A stretch of 62,726 nucleotides of DNA from Oscillospiraceae bacterium (GCA_017466215.1 JAFTUO010000014.1:1-62726), one strand, 5' to 3'; numbered from the stretch's first letter, positions 33,858 through 43,128 are shown. Notes: generated from the sequence alone by a model not told the origin. Numbers and translations are program-made.

Positions 33858-34624
33858 TAGTATTTAATGCAATCTGCGTGGGTTTCGGAGATTTTTACCT
33901 CCACATCGGGGAATGCAGCCCGGATTTTTTCAACAAGGTAAGCGCAGACCGGATTTTCCGTGCAGAAATGGCCGGCGTCAATGATGTTCAGCCCTGCGTC
34001 CTTGGCGTCCCAGAACTGGTTGTACTTTACGTCGGCGGTAACAAAGGTATCGCAGCCGGCGCGTACTGCCTGGTACAGCTCGCCGCCGCAGGAGCCGCCG
34101 CCGACGGCCACCTTGCGCACCGGCTTGCCGCCGTCGCAGTAGCGAAGACCCTCGCAGTGCAGCTTTTCCTTAACGGTGGCAAGGAAACTGTCCAAGGGCT
34201 GCTCTTTTATCTCACCGCAGCGCAGCAGCTGCATATCATTTTCGCAGATGGTCTCGATGTTGTTCAGACCCAGAATCTGCGCGAAAATGTCGTTGATGCC
34301 GCCCTCGGCCTGGTCCAAGTTGGTGTGGGCGTTGATGGCGCTGATACCGTTGCGGCACAGCGTCAGAATACTGCGGCCTACGGGGTTATTGTCCGTAATT
34401 GCCCGCTGGGGATCAAAGATCAGCGGATGATGGGTCACGATCAGCTGCGCGCCCCAATCGGCGGCTTCGTCACAGACGTGCTCGAAAGGATCGAGGGCTA
34501 CCAGAATCTTGGTAACAGGGGTGGTGCGGCTGCCGCAGAGCAGGCCGGCGTTGTCCCAGGGCATTTTCAGAGCCATCGGCGCGATGGCCTCCATAAATTC
34601 CAGAATATCATTCACAGTGGTCAT
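33854..34624 (-). CDS. Nif3-like dinuclear metal center protein
   Basis: 256-residue member of the Nif3/YqfO family, which forms toroidal hexamers with a two-metal site and has a possible GTP cyclohydrolase I type 2-like role. Metal ligands appear in THHPLIF and INAHTNLDQAEGG near the N-terminus, and DAGHFCTEN near the C-terminus. Start at 34624 (MTTVNDILEF) follows AGGAGG; the longer frame runs into a dispersed repeat. It follows trmK, the usual order in Firmicutes. Confidence 0.92.
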   Translation of the reverse strand: MTTVNDILEFMEAIAPMALKMPWDNAGLLCGSRTTPVTKILVALDPFEHVCDEAADWGAQLIVTHHPLIFDPQRAITDNNPVGRSILTLCRNGISAINAHTNLDQAEGGINDIFAQILGLNNIETICENDMQLLRCGEIKEQPLDSFLATVKEKLHCEGLRYCDGGKPVRKVAVGGGSCGGELYQAVRAGCDTFVTADVKYNQFWDAKDAGLNIIDAGHFCTENPVCAYLVEKIRAAFPDVEVKISETHADCIKYY

Positions 34625-34644
34625 AAGTATCCTCCTATCTTTCT

Positions 34645-34763
34645 CGCCTCCCCCTCTGGGGGAGGTGCCCAGTGCGCACACTGGGCGGAGAGGGCGTTGA
34701 TCAATAACCCTCTCAGTCAAAAATCAGAGATTTTTGCCAGCTCTCCCAAAGGGAGAGCCAAGG
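34645..34763. repeat. Dispersed hairpin repeat, family B (short copy) overlapping the trmK 3' end
   Basis: CGCCTCCCCCTCTGGGGGAG, the GCCCAGTGCGCACACTGGGC hairpin, the core AAAAATCAGAGATTTTTGCC and the terminal GCTCTCCCAAAGGGAGAGCC. It contains the stop codon and about the last 15 codons of trmK. Confidence 0.85.
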
Positions 34764-35400
34764 CTTCCAACTCTTGCAGAATCTTTTCTTTCTCCGGGTC
34801 GTTTTGGTGGGCTGTGGTGATTTTCAGGCCGCCAATGACCCAAGCCCGATAGGCATCAGCTTCATCGCCCTGCAGGACTTCGGGCAGGTAACACCCGGCC
34901 GGGGTCAGACGTGGTGCATTCGGATCGAAAATGACTTCCATAACCGTATAGAGAAATCTGCCGTCCCGCAGGACAAGCTCCTTGGTAATGGCATAGCCGT
35001 TGTCCGATAAGTATTTGCGCAGCATCGGCGTTTTGCTCTGGCATTGCAGGATCAGACGGTAGCGGCTGTCCTTCAGCCACGGGGCGGCTTCCAAAATGGA
35101 CACCATCGTGTCCGCACCCATACCGGCGCAGACAAGGGTATCAAAATCCCGGGGGATATTCTGCGCGCCGTCAGAAAGATAAAATTCCATCTTGCTGCTA
35201 AGACCGTATTTTTCCGCATTGCGGACGGCAGATTGCAGCGGCTGCTGCCGCACATCAGAGCAGATCGCGCTGACGGCGATGCCCTCCTGTAAAAGATGGA
35301 TGGACAGATAGCCGTGGTCGCAGCCTACGTCGGCAATTCGATCTCCGGGGCGCACAAATCTGGCGCAGGCTAAGAGCCGATCTGAAATTGGAAGCTTCAT
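34717..35400 (-). CDS. trmK: tRNA (adenine(22)-N(1))-methyltransferase TrmK
   Basis: SAM-dependent methyltransferase that forms m1A22 in tRNA. The 227 residues begin KLPISDRLLACARFV and have the SAM motif IADVGCDHGYLSIHLL, VCAGMGADTM (catalytic region with conserved Asp) and LILQCQSKTPMLRKYL. Start set at 35400, where AGGAGA is 6 bases upstream. The last residues (LPLGELAKISDF) and the stop are encoded by a dispersed repeat, so the native C-terminus has been replaced or extended. A terminator-like hairpin lies before it, at 35421. Confidence 0.93.
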   Translation of the reverse strand: MKLPISDRLLACARFVRPGDRIADVGCDHGYLSIHLLQEGIAVSAICSDVRQQPLQSAVRNAEKYGLSSKMEFYLSDGAQNIPRDFDTLVCAGMGADTMVSILEAAPWLKDSRYRLILQCQSKTPMLRKYLSDNGYAITKELVLRDGRFLYTVMEVIFDPNAPRLTPAGCYLPEVLQGDEADAYRAWVIGGLKITTAHQNDPEKEKILQELEALALPLGELAKISDF

Positions 35401-35420
35401 AAACACTCTCCTAAAAGAAA

Positions 35421-35447
35421 TGCCATCCCGGCAAAGTCGGGATGGCA
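35421..35447 (-). terminator. Hairpin between the DUF1858 gene and trmK
   Basis: 10-bp stem TGCCATCCCG with its complement and a 7-base loop; the minus strand continues TTTCTTTT. Confidence 0.75.
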
Positions 35448-35458
35448 TAGCCGGCTAT

Positions 35459-35689
35459 TTAAGCTTTGCTTGCCTGATCGGCCTCATAAGCCTCCAGGAA
35501 ATGATTCAGCTGAGCCAGGAACTCATCGCAGTCGATGCCGTGGACCATGCAGGCTTCCTCAACGGTCTCACCACGGGATGCGGGGCAGCCCAGGCAGTGC
35601 ATACCGATGGCCAGGAACAGGGGAGCAGCCTGGGGTGCGACGTCCAGAACGTCGCCGATAATAGTTTGTTTTTCAATCTTAACAGCCAT
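35459..35689 (-). CDS. DUF1858 redox-disulfide domain protein
   Basis: 76-residue protein of the family annotated as hybrid-cluster-protein-associated redox disulfide domain. The defining motif GMHCLGCPASRGETVEEACM holds a CxxC pair. The N-terminus (TIIGDVLDVAPQAAPLFLAIG) matches the family pattern. Function is not established; a thiol or metal-binding role is inferred. No hybrid cluster protein is in view. It has its own promoter and terminator. Confidence 0.88.
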   Translation of the reverse strand: MAVKIEKQTIIGDVLDVAPQAAPLFLAIGMHCLGCPASRGETVEEACMVHGIDCDEFLAQLNHFLEAYEADQASKA

Positions 35690-35719
35690 AATATGACCTC
35701 CTATTACAATTCTTTTGCT

Positions 35720-35748
35720 ATTATAACTGCTGCTTCAGAAAAAAACAA
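35720..35748 (-). promoter_or_regulatory. Promoter of the DUF1858 gene
   Basis: Minus strand: TTGTTT, 17-bp spacer, TATAAT. Confidence 0.65.
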
Positions 35749-35758
35749 GAGGAAAATC

Positions 35759-37624
35759 TTATTCTTCGTCCTTGTTCTGATAAGCCTTGACAAAGCGCAT
35801 CAGCTCTTCGCCGGTAATGGTCTCCTTGGTCAGCAGATACTCGGAAATTTCGTCCAGCAGCTCGCGATGATCAGTCAGCAGCTTCTTGGCATCGGCGTGA
35901 GCCTGGCTGAGCAGCCGCTTTACTTCCTGATCGACCAGGGCCGCAGTAGCCTCAGCGCAGTCCGCAAATGCCGGGGTGTCCAGATACTCGTGCTGGACGC
36001 TGGCGGTGGACATCAGGCCGAATTCCTCACTCATACCGTACTGAGTAACCATATTCCGGGCCAGGGCGGTGGCCTGCTGGATATCGTTGTGGGCGCCGGT
36101 GGTCTGCTCGTTGAATACCACTTCCTCCGCCGCACGGCCGCCCAGCATCGAGCGCAGGCGGGCCAAGAGCTCCCGCTTGGTGGACAGGAACTTTTCTTCC
36201 TCGGGGGTATACATCGTGTAGCCCAGCGCACCGGTGGTGTGGGGGACGATGGTGATCTTCGTAACAGGGTCTTTTTCCTTTTCCAGGGCAGACACCAGGG
36301 CGTGGCCCACCTCGTGGTAGGCGGTCAGCCGCTTTTCGGTGTCGGATAGGACGGTGTTCTTCTTCTCCGTGCCGGCGATGACAGTCTCAAAGGAGACCAT
36401 CAGATCTTCCTGATTGACCATCGTCCGGTTGTTGCGCACCGCGCGAAGCGCCGCTTCGTTGACCAGATTGGCAAGGTCCGCGCCCACCGCACCGGCGGTG
36501 GCGTGGGCGATCTTCTTCAGGTCCACATCTTCAGAGAGCTTGATCTTGCGGGTGTGCACCTTTAAGGTGTCCAAACGGCCCTGCAGGTTGGGGCGGTCAA
36601 CGATGATCCGGCGGTCAAAACGGCCGGGACGCAGCAGCGCCTTGTCCAGAATTTCCGGACGGTTGGTAGCGGCCAGGCATACGATGCCTTTGGTGGAATC
36701 GAAGCCGTCGATCTCGCCCAGCAGCTGATTTAAGGTCTGCTCATTGTAATTGTAGCGGCTGTCCCGGGTACGGCCCACGGCGTCGATCTCGTAGATGAAG
36801 ATGATGCAGGGGGCAACCTTTGCCGCCTGCTGGAACAGATCCCGGACGCGGCTGGCGCCAACGCCGACAAAGGAATCGTCAAAATCCGAGCCGGAAATGG
36901 CGAAGAAGGGGACATCGGCTTCGCCGGCAACTGCCTTTGCAAGCAGGGTCTTGCCGGTACCGGGCGAGCCCACCAGCAGCGCGCCCTTGGGCAGCTTTGC
37001 ACCCACATCGGTATACTTTTTGGGATTGTGCAGGAAGTCGATGATCTCCTGCAGGGATTCCTTGGCCTCGTCCTGACCGGCAACATCCCGGAAGGTAACG
37101 CCGGTCTGCTTTTCCATATAGACCTTGGCTTTGCTCTTGCCGAAGCCGCCCATCATTCCGTCGCCGCTCATCCGCTTCATCAGCGAGCGCATCACGCCGA
37201 AGATCAGGGCGAACATCACCACATACATCAGGATCATTACGATGGTGGAGTTATCCTCCACGATCACCTGGCTGACCTTGACTCCTGCATCGCTGAGCTG
37301 TTCTGCCAGCGCCATCACGTTGCCGCTGGGAAGACCGGTGAAGCAGGCTTTCTGCTGATTGGCGGGCTTGGCCGCTTCTGACTTGGTCAGATAGTAGACC
37401 CGGTCATAGTGCAGCTTTACTTCAGAGAGCTGGCCTTGATCCATTGCGCTGAGGAAATCGGAAAAGGTTGTCTCGGTGTATTGGCTTTTTACCACGGCAT
37501 TGTAGATCCAGCTGATCAGCAGGATGATAGCCGCGGTGATGATCAAAGTGATCCATATGTTGCGGGGCTTTTTGTTTTCGCCGGGTTTTTCATTCGGCTT
37601 GGGATCGGTAGGTTTGTTTTCCAT
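35759..37624 (-). CDS. ftsH: ATP-dependent zinc metalloprotease FtsH, with atypical Walker B
   Basis: Membrane AAA+ protease that degrades misfolded membrane proteins and short-lived regulators. The 621 residues have a membrane helix at about 22-44, an external domain, a second helix at about 126-146, an AAA module with Walker A GSPGTGKT (219-226), the SRH segment [10 protein letters not shown], and the zinc motif HEVGH (about 435). Two deviations stand out: Walker B reads IIFIYEID with Tyr278 where Asp is expected, and the pore loop reads [11 protein letters not shown] where SDFVEMFVGVG is usual. ATPase activity may therefore be impaired, or the Tyr may be a mutation or base error. Start set at 37624 after AAGGAGG. 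Confidence 0.93.
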   Translation of the reverse strand: MENKPTDPKPNEKPGENKKPRNIWITLIITAAIILLISWIYNAVVKSQYTETTFSDFLSAMDQGQLSEVKLHYDRVYYLTKSEAAKPANQQKACFTGLPSGNVMALAEQLSDAGVKVSQVIVEDNSTIVMILMYVVMFALIFGVMRSLMKRMSGDGMMGGFGKSKAKVYMEKQTGVTFRDVAGQDEAKESLQEIIDFLHNPKKYTDVGAKLPKGALLVGSPGTGKTLLAKAVAGEADVPFFAISGSDFDDSFVGVGASRVRDLFQQAAKVAPCIIFIYEIDAVGRTRDSRYNYNEQTLNQLLGEIDGFDSTKGIVCLAATNRPEILDKALLRPGRFDRRIIVDRPNLQGRLDTLKVHTRKIKLSEDVDLKKIAHATAGAVGADLANLVNEAALRAVRNNRTMVNQEDLMVSFETVIAGTEKKNTVLSDTEKRLTAYHEVGHALVSALEKEKDPVTKITIVPHTTGALGYTMYTPEEEKFLSTKRELLARLRSMLGGRAAEEVVFNEQTTGAHNDIQQATALARNMVTQYGMSEEFGLMSTASVQHEYLDTPAFADCAEATAALVDQEVKRLLSQAHADAKKLLTDHRELLDEISEYLLTKETITGEELMRFVKAYQNKDEE

Positions 37625-37664
37625 ATTTGCGCCTCCTTTGGGGAGATAATTCATTATTTTCGTT

Positions 37665-37693
37665 ATTATATCATAAGTTTTCGCTTCCTGCAA
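37665..37693 (-). promoter_or_regulatory. Promoter of ftsH
   Basis: Minus strand: TTGCAG, 17-bp spacer, TATAAT. Confidence 0.75.
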
Positions 37694-37757
37694 TGAACGA
37701 TTCCTGAACTGCGGTTAAATTTCTGTTAATTTATGGGCAAGCGGGAAGAAAAAGCTG

Positions 37758-37786
37758 TTGAGAAAACGGAAAGTGTCTGTTATAAT
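37758..37786 (+). promoter_or_regulatory. Promoter of rlmB and the P-ATPase-like gene
   Basis: TTGAGA, 17-bp spacer, TATAAT; about 44 bases before the rlmB ATG. Confidence 0.78.
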
Positions 37787-37829
37787 GATACCATCTATAC
37801 TTATAAGCAAACATCGTGAGGGTGCGAAT

Positions 37830-38621
37830 ATGAAAAGAATGAATGATAACCGCCGCCGCGTAGCACCTGCTGCCCCGGTGGAAGAAATTGAAGGCCAGCT
37901 GGAGGGCCGCAATGCGCTGACGGAAGCGCTGCGCAGCGGAAGAACCGTGGACAAGGTGTTTATCGCCGCAGGTGAAACAGACCGTGGCCTGCAGCGCCTT
38001 GCTGCCCAGGCGAAGGAGGCCGGCGCTGTGGTGGTCCCTGTGGACCGGCGGAAGCTGGATGCAATGTCCACTACCCATTCCCATCAGGGCGTTATCGCAT
38101 TGGCGGCAGCCCACGAATATGCCACCATCGACGATATTCTGGAGGAAGCCGCAGCCCGTGGCGAAACGGCGCTGATCGTGATCTGCGATGAGCTGGCCGA
38201 TCCCCACAACCTGGGCGCAATTATGCGCTCTGCCGAATGTGCCGGCGCCCACGGCGTGATCATCCCCAAGCGCAGAAGCGTGGGCCTGACGGCCACCGTT
38301 GCCAAGGCTTCCGCCGGCGCTATCGAGTATATGAAGGTCGCCAGAGTTACCAATATCAACAATGCCATCTCCGAGCTGAAGGAAAAGGGCGTCTGGGTAT
38401 TCGGTACGGCTGCTGAGGGGTCTATCCCGATGTACAAGGCAGATCTGACCGGCCCTACCGCCATCGTCATCGGCAATGAAGGCCAGGGCATGAGCCCCCT
38501 GGTGCAGAAAAACTGCGATGTTACCGTGCATATCCCTATGAAAGGACAGATCTCATCTTTGAATGCTTCTGCCGCGGCGTCCATTCTGCTTTATGAAGCA
38601 GTACGCCAGCGTTTGGGATAA
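37830..38621 (+). CDS. rlmB: 23S rRNA 2'-O-methyltransferase RlmB (SpoU/TrmH family)
   Basis: Predicted to methylate the ribose of G2251 in 23S rRNA. The 263 residues have the N-terminal substrate-binding domain (EIEGQLEGRNALTEALRSGR) and the three SPOUT motifs: DELADPHNLGAIMRSAE, IVIGNEGQGMS and IPMKGQISSLNASAAASILL, forming the trefoil knot. Start at 37830 fits a GAGGG site and the promoter position; the longer frame would begin in the promoter. The next gene follows after 12 bases, so the two are cotranscribed. Confidence 0.93.
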   Translation: MKRMNDNRRRVAPAAPVEEIEGQLEGRNALTEALRSGRTVDKVFIAAGETDRGLQRLAAQAKEAGAVVVPVDRRKLDAMSTTHSHQGVIALAAAHEYATIDDILEEAAARGETALIVICDELADPHNLGAIMRSAECAGAHGVIIPKRRSVGLTATVAKASAGAIEYMKVARVTNINNAISELKEKGVWVFGTAAEGSIPMYKADLTGPTAIVIGNEGQGMSPLVQKNCDVTVHIPMKGQISSLNASAAASILLYEAVRQRLG

Positions 38622-38633
38622 GGAGAGAAAGTA

Positions 38634-40697
38634 ATGGACGACGAAAGAAAGGAATTGCAGCCTGAAGCCGACGATGCCTTCAGTCTGGAGGATATTCTGA
38701 AAGAATTTGGCGATCCTTCCAAGCCCTTTGAGCCGGAAGCGGATGTGCTGATCTGGGACGGAACGATCCCCACAGAGTCGGCGCAGAATGTTGCCTTCCC
38801 CTCGGATACCATTCGTATGGGCGATATTACCCGGGCAGTCCGGGAGCTCAGCGAAGCAAGCGATACCGAGCAAACGATGCGCTTTGCCCCCGTCGGCGGG
38901 GAAGAAGAGGAAGAGCCGAAGCCGCTGATCTACCAGCCGGTGGACGAGCCGCCCCGGGCAGAGCCCTACTCGGAGGAGTGGGAGCCGGAATATGAGCAGC
39001 CCATCAGCGAGTATGTCCCCCAGGAGCCTATTGTATTCCGCCCCAAGTCCCGCCTGCACGAGCTGAAGCACAAGCTGGTGGAGGGCCCGGAAAAGCGGTA
39101 CTATCAGCTCTCTGAAATGGGCCTTGGCAAGCTGCAGGTGGCCATTTTGATCAATGTGGTGATCTTTGCGCTGGCGGCAGGCGCGGCGGTACTGTATACG
39201 CTGGATATGGTCAGCGCGGAGCGGATGCGGCTGCTGGTATTTGGCCAGTTTTTGGCGCTGATGCTGTCGGCGCTGCTGGGCAGCTATCAGCTGATTGAGG
39301 GCGTTGCGGATCTTCTGCACAAGCGATTTACCCTGAATACGCTGCTGGTATTCAGCGCCATCGCCTGCGCAGCGGATGCTGTTCTTTGCCTGCAGGTGGG
39401 CAGAGTGCCCTGCTGTGCGGCGTTCTGCCTGAATATGACGATGTCGCTGTGGAGCGCTTATCAGAAGCGCAGCACGGAGATCTCCCAAATGGACACGATG
39501 CGAAAAGCCACCCGGCTGGACAGCCTGGTCAGCACCCCGGATTATTACGAGGGCCTGCCCGGCGTTTTGCGGGGTGAGGGCCAGGTGGAAGATTTTATGG
39601 ACAACTACAACGCCCCTGCCGGTGCGGAAAAGATCTTCTCCATCTATGCCCTGGCGGCGTTGGCGGCCAGTCTGGTGTCCGGCGCGGTTGGCGTGATCCT
39701 GGGCTCGGTGCATATGGGTGTCCAGGTGCTTTGCACCAGCCTGCTGGTGGCGACACCTGCCACGATGTTTATTACCCTGAGCCGGCCGATGGCGCTTCTG
39801 CAGCGTCGGCTGCATAAGCATGGCTCGGTGATCTGCGGCTGGAAAGGCGTGCTGGGACTGAGCAAGGCCCTGGCATTCCCTTTGAAGGACACGGATCTGT
39901 TCCCGATGGGCGCTGCCAAAATGAACGGCGTGAAGTTCTACGGCAGCCGCAATCCCGACGAAGTGGTGGCCTATGCCACGGCGCTGATCAATGCCGACGG
40001 CGGCACGATGGCGCTGCTGTTCCAGCAGCTGCTGGATAGCCGCAGCGGGTATCATTACGAGGCGGAAAATGTCCGCAGCTATGATGGCGGCATCGGCGGC
40101 GAAGTCCAGGGCGAAGCGGTGCTGGCCGGTACGCTGGCCTTTATGCAGAGTATGGGCGTGGAGATGCCGGAGGGCACACGGGTCAGCTCTGCGGTGTATG
40201 TTGCCATCGACGGGGCTTTGAGCGGCGTGTTTGCCATTACCTACAGCAAGGTCAAGACCTCTGCCGTGGGCTTGAATACGCTGTGTGCGTATCGTGGGCT
40301 GATCCCGGTGCTGACAACCAACGATTTTATGCTGTCTGACAGCTTTATCCGCAGCCGCTTCGGCGTCAACGTCAAGCGGATGGCATTCCCGGAGCGGGAA
40401 GTGCGGGATGCGCTCTCTCAGCGCCAGCCGGAGGAGGATGCGCCCGCATTGGCCCTGACCACCCGGGATGGTCTTGCCGGTATGGCTTACGCCGTTACCG
40501 GCTCAAGGGCTCTGCGCAGCGCCACAATGGTAGGCGCAGCGATCCATCTGATCGCCGGCATTCTGGGCCTTGTGATCATGCTGGTGCTGACCATCATAGG
40601 TGCGCAGGATCTGCTGACACCCACCAATATTTTGCTGTATGAGCTGATCTGGATGATCCCGGGTCTGCTGGTTACCCAGTGGACAAGGCTGGTATAA
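38634..40697 (+). CDS. Degenerate P1B-type ATPase-like membrane protein lacking the phosphorylation site
   Basis: 687 residues. Residues 1-155 are acidic and Pro-rich, probably disordered and cytosolic. Helices follow at about 168-190, 200-220, 235-255, 260-275, 335-358 and 362-380, then a large cytosolic part and two final helices (about 630-656, 663-682). Similarity to P1B ATPases is visible where helices meet the P domain (HGSVICGWKGVLGLSKALAF matches GVLIKGGEALEKL-type), in the N domain (GGIGGEVQGEAVLAGTLAFM) and in VAIDGALSGVFAI. Catalytic motifs are gone: DKTGT is LKDTD (418-422), no TGE is seen, GDGxND is replaced by TTND, and CPC by ATPAT. Autophosphorylation should be impossible. A regulatory, assembly or non-pumping role is inferred. 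It is 12 bases after rlmB, with AAGGAGAG before the ATG. Confidence 0.72.
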   Translation: MDDERKELQPEADDAFSLEDILKEFGDPSKPFEPEADVLIWDGTIPTESAQNVAFPSDTIRMGDITRAVRELSEASDTEQTMRFAPVGGEEEEEPKPLIYQPVDEPPRAEPYSEEWEPEYEQPISEYVPQEPIVFRPKSRLHELKHKLVEGPEKRYYQLSEMGLGKLQVAILINVVIFALAAGAAVLYTLDMVSAERMRLLVFGQFLALMLSALLGSYQLIEGVADLLHKRFTLNTLLVFSAIACAADAVLCLQVGRVPCCAAFCLNMTMSLWSAYQKRSTEISQMDTMRKATRLDSLVSTPDYYEGLPGVLRGEGQVEDFMDNYNAPAGAEKIFSIYALAALAASLVSGAVGVILGSVHMGVQVLCTSLLVATPATMFITLSRPMALLQRRLHKHGSVICGWKGVLGLSKALAFPLKDTDLFPMGAAKMNGVKFYGSRNPDEVVAYATALINADGGTMALLFQQLLDSRSGYHYEAENVRSYDGGIGGEVQGEAVLAGTLAFMQSMGVEMPEGTRVSSAVYVAIDGALSGVFAITYSKVKTSAVGLNTLCAYRGLIPVLTTNDFMLSDSFIRSRFGVNVKRMAFPEREVRDALSQRQPEEDAPALALTTRDGLAGMAYAVTGSRALRSATMVGAAIHLIAGILGLVIMLVLTIIGAQDLLTPTNILLYELIWMIPGLLVTQWTRLV

Positions 40698-40704
40698 GAT
40701 AACA

Positions 40705-40740
40705 AAAAACCGGTAGACTTTCGTGTCTGCCGGTTTTTAT
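40705..40740 (+). terminator. Terminator after the P-ATPase-like gene
   Basis: AAAAACCGG-T-AGAC pairs with GTCT-G-CCGGTTTTT; T run at the end. Confidence 0.85.
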
Positions 40741-40743
40741 TAT

Positions 40744-40848
40744 AGGGGCGGCGTTTCGCCGCCCGTGGGACGGGAGACCCGTTCCCTACAGGTAATCCTT
40801 TGGTGCGCGCAGAGGGTACGGCGAGCGAATGTGGGCATCCGCCCCTAC
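40744..40848. repeat. GC-rich palindromic repeat, family D (single copy here)
   Basis: Starts AGGGGCGGCG, with GGCGGCGTTTCGCCGCC as a hairpin, and ends CCGCCCCTAC, so the ends are inverted. It lies in the 354-base gap before the EF-G-like gene with that gene's promoter. No gene is seen. Confidence 0.65.
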
Positions 40849-40977
40849 GCAGGTTTATGGGCGGTTATGATTTGTGAAACGTGCTGGGAAAAAGAATGGG
40901 AAATTGTGTGTTTTGCACAGAAGAACAACTGTCCATCTGCCAATTTCACCAATTTTGCACTTTGACGAAAATTTACG

Positions 40978-41006
40978 TTGAAATCTTTAGCTGCTTCGTG
41001 TATAAT
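40978..41006 (+). promoter_or_regulatory. Promoter of the EF-G-like gene
   Basis: TTGAAA, 17-bp spacer, TATAAT. Confidence 0.78.
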
Positions 41007-41051
41007 TACCTTATTGCGGTGTGCGCACCGCTGAAAGGAGATTTGATTACC

Positions 41052-43118
41052 ATGTACACAGCCAATTCCATTCGCAATATCTGCTTGCTGGGCCATAGCG
41101 GCAGCGGCAAGACTGCTCTGGCAGAAAGCTTGCTTTATATGACCGGTGCAATCGACCGTATGGGCAAAAACGCTGACGGCAATACCGTCTGCGACTTTGA
41201 TCCTGAGGAGATCCGCCGTAACATTTCTATCTCCACCGCCGTTGTTCCTCTGGAGTACAAGAACGTGAAGATCAACGTCCTGGATACCCCCGGTGCATTC
41301 GATTTCTCCGGTGCGGTTATGGAAGCTCTGCGCGCTGCTGACGCAGCCATTCTGGTCTGCTCCGCCAAGGACGGCATCACCGTCGGCTTTGAGAAGGCCT
41401 GGAAGTACTGCGAAGAGCGGAATATGCCCCGCTTCATTTACATCTCCAAGGTAGACGAGGACAACTCCGACTACAATGCCACCTTCAACGCCCTGCGTGA
41501 AAAGTACGGCAACAAGATCGCTCCCGTGGTCGTTCCCATCTGGGACGGCAGCCGCAAGATCACCGGCATCATCGACGTGCTGAACAAGCGCGCCTACGAG
41601 ATGAACAATCTCAAGCGTGTTGAGATCCCTGTTCCCGAGGACAAGGTATCTGTCGTTGAAGAGTTCAACGATGCCCTGAAGGAATCTGTTGCGGAAACCA
41701 GCGAAGAGCTGATGGACAAGTTCTTCGGCGGTGAGGACTTCACCTATGCCGAAATGATCAAGGGTCTGCACGACGGCGTTATCGACAGAACGCTGTATCC
41801 CGTTCTGTGCGGCTCTGCTATGACCTGCCTGGGCAGCTTGATGCTGATGGACCAGATCATCGACCTGTTCCCCAACCCCATCGAGGGCAACTATCATAAG
41901 GCCACCCTGGCCGACGGCACTACCGAGGAGTTCGTTGTTTCTCCCGGCGGCGTCCCCTCTGCATTCGTGTGGAAGACCGTTTCCGACCAGTTCGGCAAGT
42001 ACTCCTTCATCAAGGTCCTGTCCGGTGAGATCACCTCTGACACCACTCTGGTCAACTCCCGTACCGGCGAAACTGAAAAGCTGGGCCGTCTGTACACTAT
42101 GTGCGGCAAGAAGAATGCCGAAGTCAAGACCCTCAGCTGCGGCGACATCGGCGCCATTGGCAAGATGGACAAGGTCAAGACCGGCGATACTCTGTGCGAT
42201 CCCCGCAAGGTGGTCAGCCTGAAGGGCATTCCCTACGCCCCCGCTTGCTACTCTATGGCCATCGCGCCCAAGACCCGCGGCCAGGAAGAAAAGGTCGGCA
42301 CCGGTCTGAACCGTCTGAACGAAGAAGATCCCTCCTTCAGCCTGGTCAACAATGCCGAGACCAAGCAGCTGGTCCTCAGCGGCACCGGCGATCAGCAGCT
42401 GGATGTTCTGGTCTCCAAGCTGAAGTCCCGCTTTGGTGTGGATGCAGTCCTGAGCCCCGCTAAGGTCGCTTACCGCGAGAAGATCAAGAAGAAGGTAGAG
42501 GCCCACGGCCGTCATAAGAAGCAGACCGGCGGCTCCGGCCAGTTCGGCGACGTTTGGGTTCGCTTTGAGCCTCAGGAAGAGCAGGACGATCTGATCTTCG
42601 CCGAGGAAGTCTTCGGTGGCTCCGTTCCCAGAAACTTCTATCCTGCCGTTGAAAAGGGCATTCAGGAAGCTGTCCAGAAGGGCCCCCTGGCCGGTTACCC
42701 GATGGTCGGCCTGAAGGCTGTTCTGTACGATGGCTCTTACCACCCCGTTGACTCCAACGAAATGGCATTTAAGCTGGCCGCTATCCTGGCATTCAAGGAA
42801 GCTATGCCCAACGCCAACCCCACTCTGCTGGAGCCCATCGGCGCACTGGCAGTTACCGTTCCCGAGGATTACGTCGGCGACGTTATGGGCGATCTGAGCA
42901 AGCGCCGTGGCCGCCCGATGGGCATGAACCCCGATTCTGACGGCAACACCGTTATCGAGGCTGAAGTGCCTATGGCAGAGATGGGCAGCTACGCCATCGA
43001 CCTGCGTGCAATGACCCAGGCTCGCGGCTCCTTCACCCTGAGCTTTGAGCGCTATGAGGAAGTCCCCAAGGCAAATCAGCAGAAGATCATCGACGACGCC
43101 AAGAAGGACGAAGACTAA
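41052..43118 (+). CDS. EF-G-like translational GTPase (EF-G paralogue)
   Basis: 688-residue GTPase with the full five-domain EF-G layout. G1 is GHSGSGKT (14-21) in place of the AHIDAGKT of true EF-G; G3 is DTPGAFDF; G4 is SKVD rather than NKxD. Domain IV has GGSGQFGDVWVRFEP and SGSVPRNFYPAVEKG-type sequence; domain V ends in PMGMNPDSDG and MAEMGSYAIDLRAMTQARGS. These features match the secondary EF-G-like group of Firmicutes, whose role is not settled; the main fusA would sit elsewhere with rpsG/tuf. Codon usage is strongly biased, suggesting high expression. Start at 41052 follows AAAGGAGA; the frame upstream crosses the promoter. Confidence 0.88.
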   Translation: MYTANSIRNICLLGHSGSGKTALAESLLYMTGAIDRMGKNADGNTVCDFDPEEIRRNISISTAVVPLEYKNVKINVLDTPGAFDFSGAVMEALRAADAAILVCSAKDGITVGFEKAWKYCEERNMPRFIYISKVDEDNSDYNATFNALREKYGNKIAPVVVPIWDGSRKITGIIDVLNKRAYEMNNLKRVEIPVPEDKVSVVEEFNDALKESVAETSEELMDKFFGGEDFTYAEMIKGLHDGVIDRTLYPVLCGSAMTCLGSLMLMDQIIDLFPNPIEGNYHKATLADGTTEEFVVSPGGVPSAFVWKTVSDQFGKYSFIKVLSGEITSDTTLVNSRTGETEKLGRLYTMCGKKNAEVKTLSCGDIGAIGKMDKVKTGDTLCDPRKVVSLKGIPYAPACYSMAIAPKTRGQEEKVGTGLNRLNEEDPSFSLVNNAETKQLVLSGTGDQQLDVLVSKLKSRFGVDAVLSPAKVAYREKIKKKVEAHGRHKKQTGGSGQFGDVWVRFEPQEEQDDLIFAEEVFGGSVPRNFYPAVEKGIQEAVQKGPLAGYPMVGLKAVLYDGSYHPVDSNEMAFKLAAILAFKEAMPNANPTLLEPIGALAVTVPEDYVGDVMGDLSKRRGRPMGMNPDSDGNTVIEAEVPMAEMGSYAIDLRAMTQARGSFTLSFERYEEVPKANQQKIIDDAKKDED

Positions 43119-43128
43119 TTTTATAACG

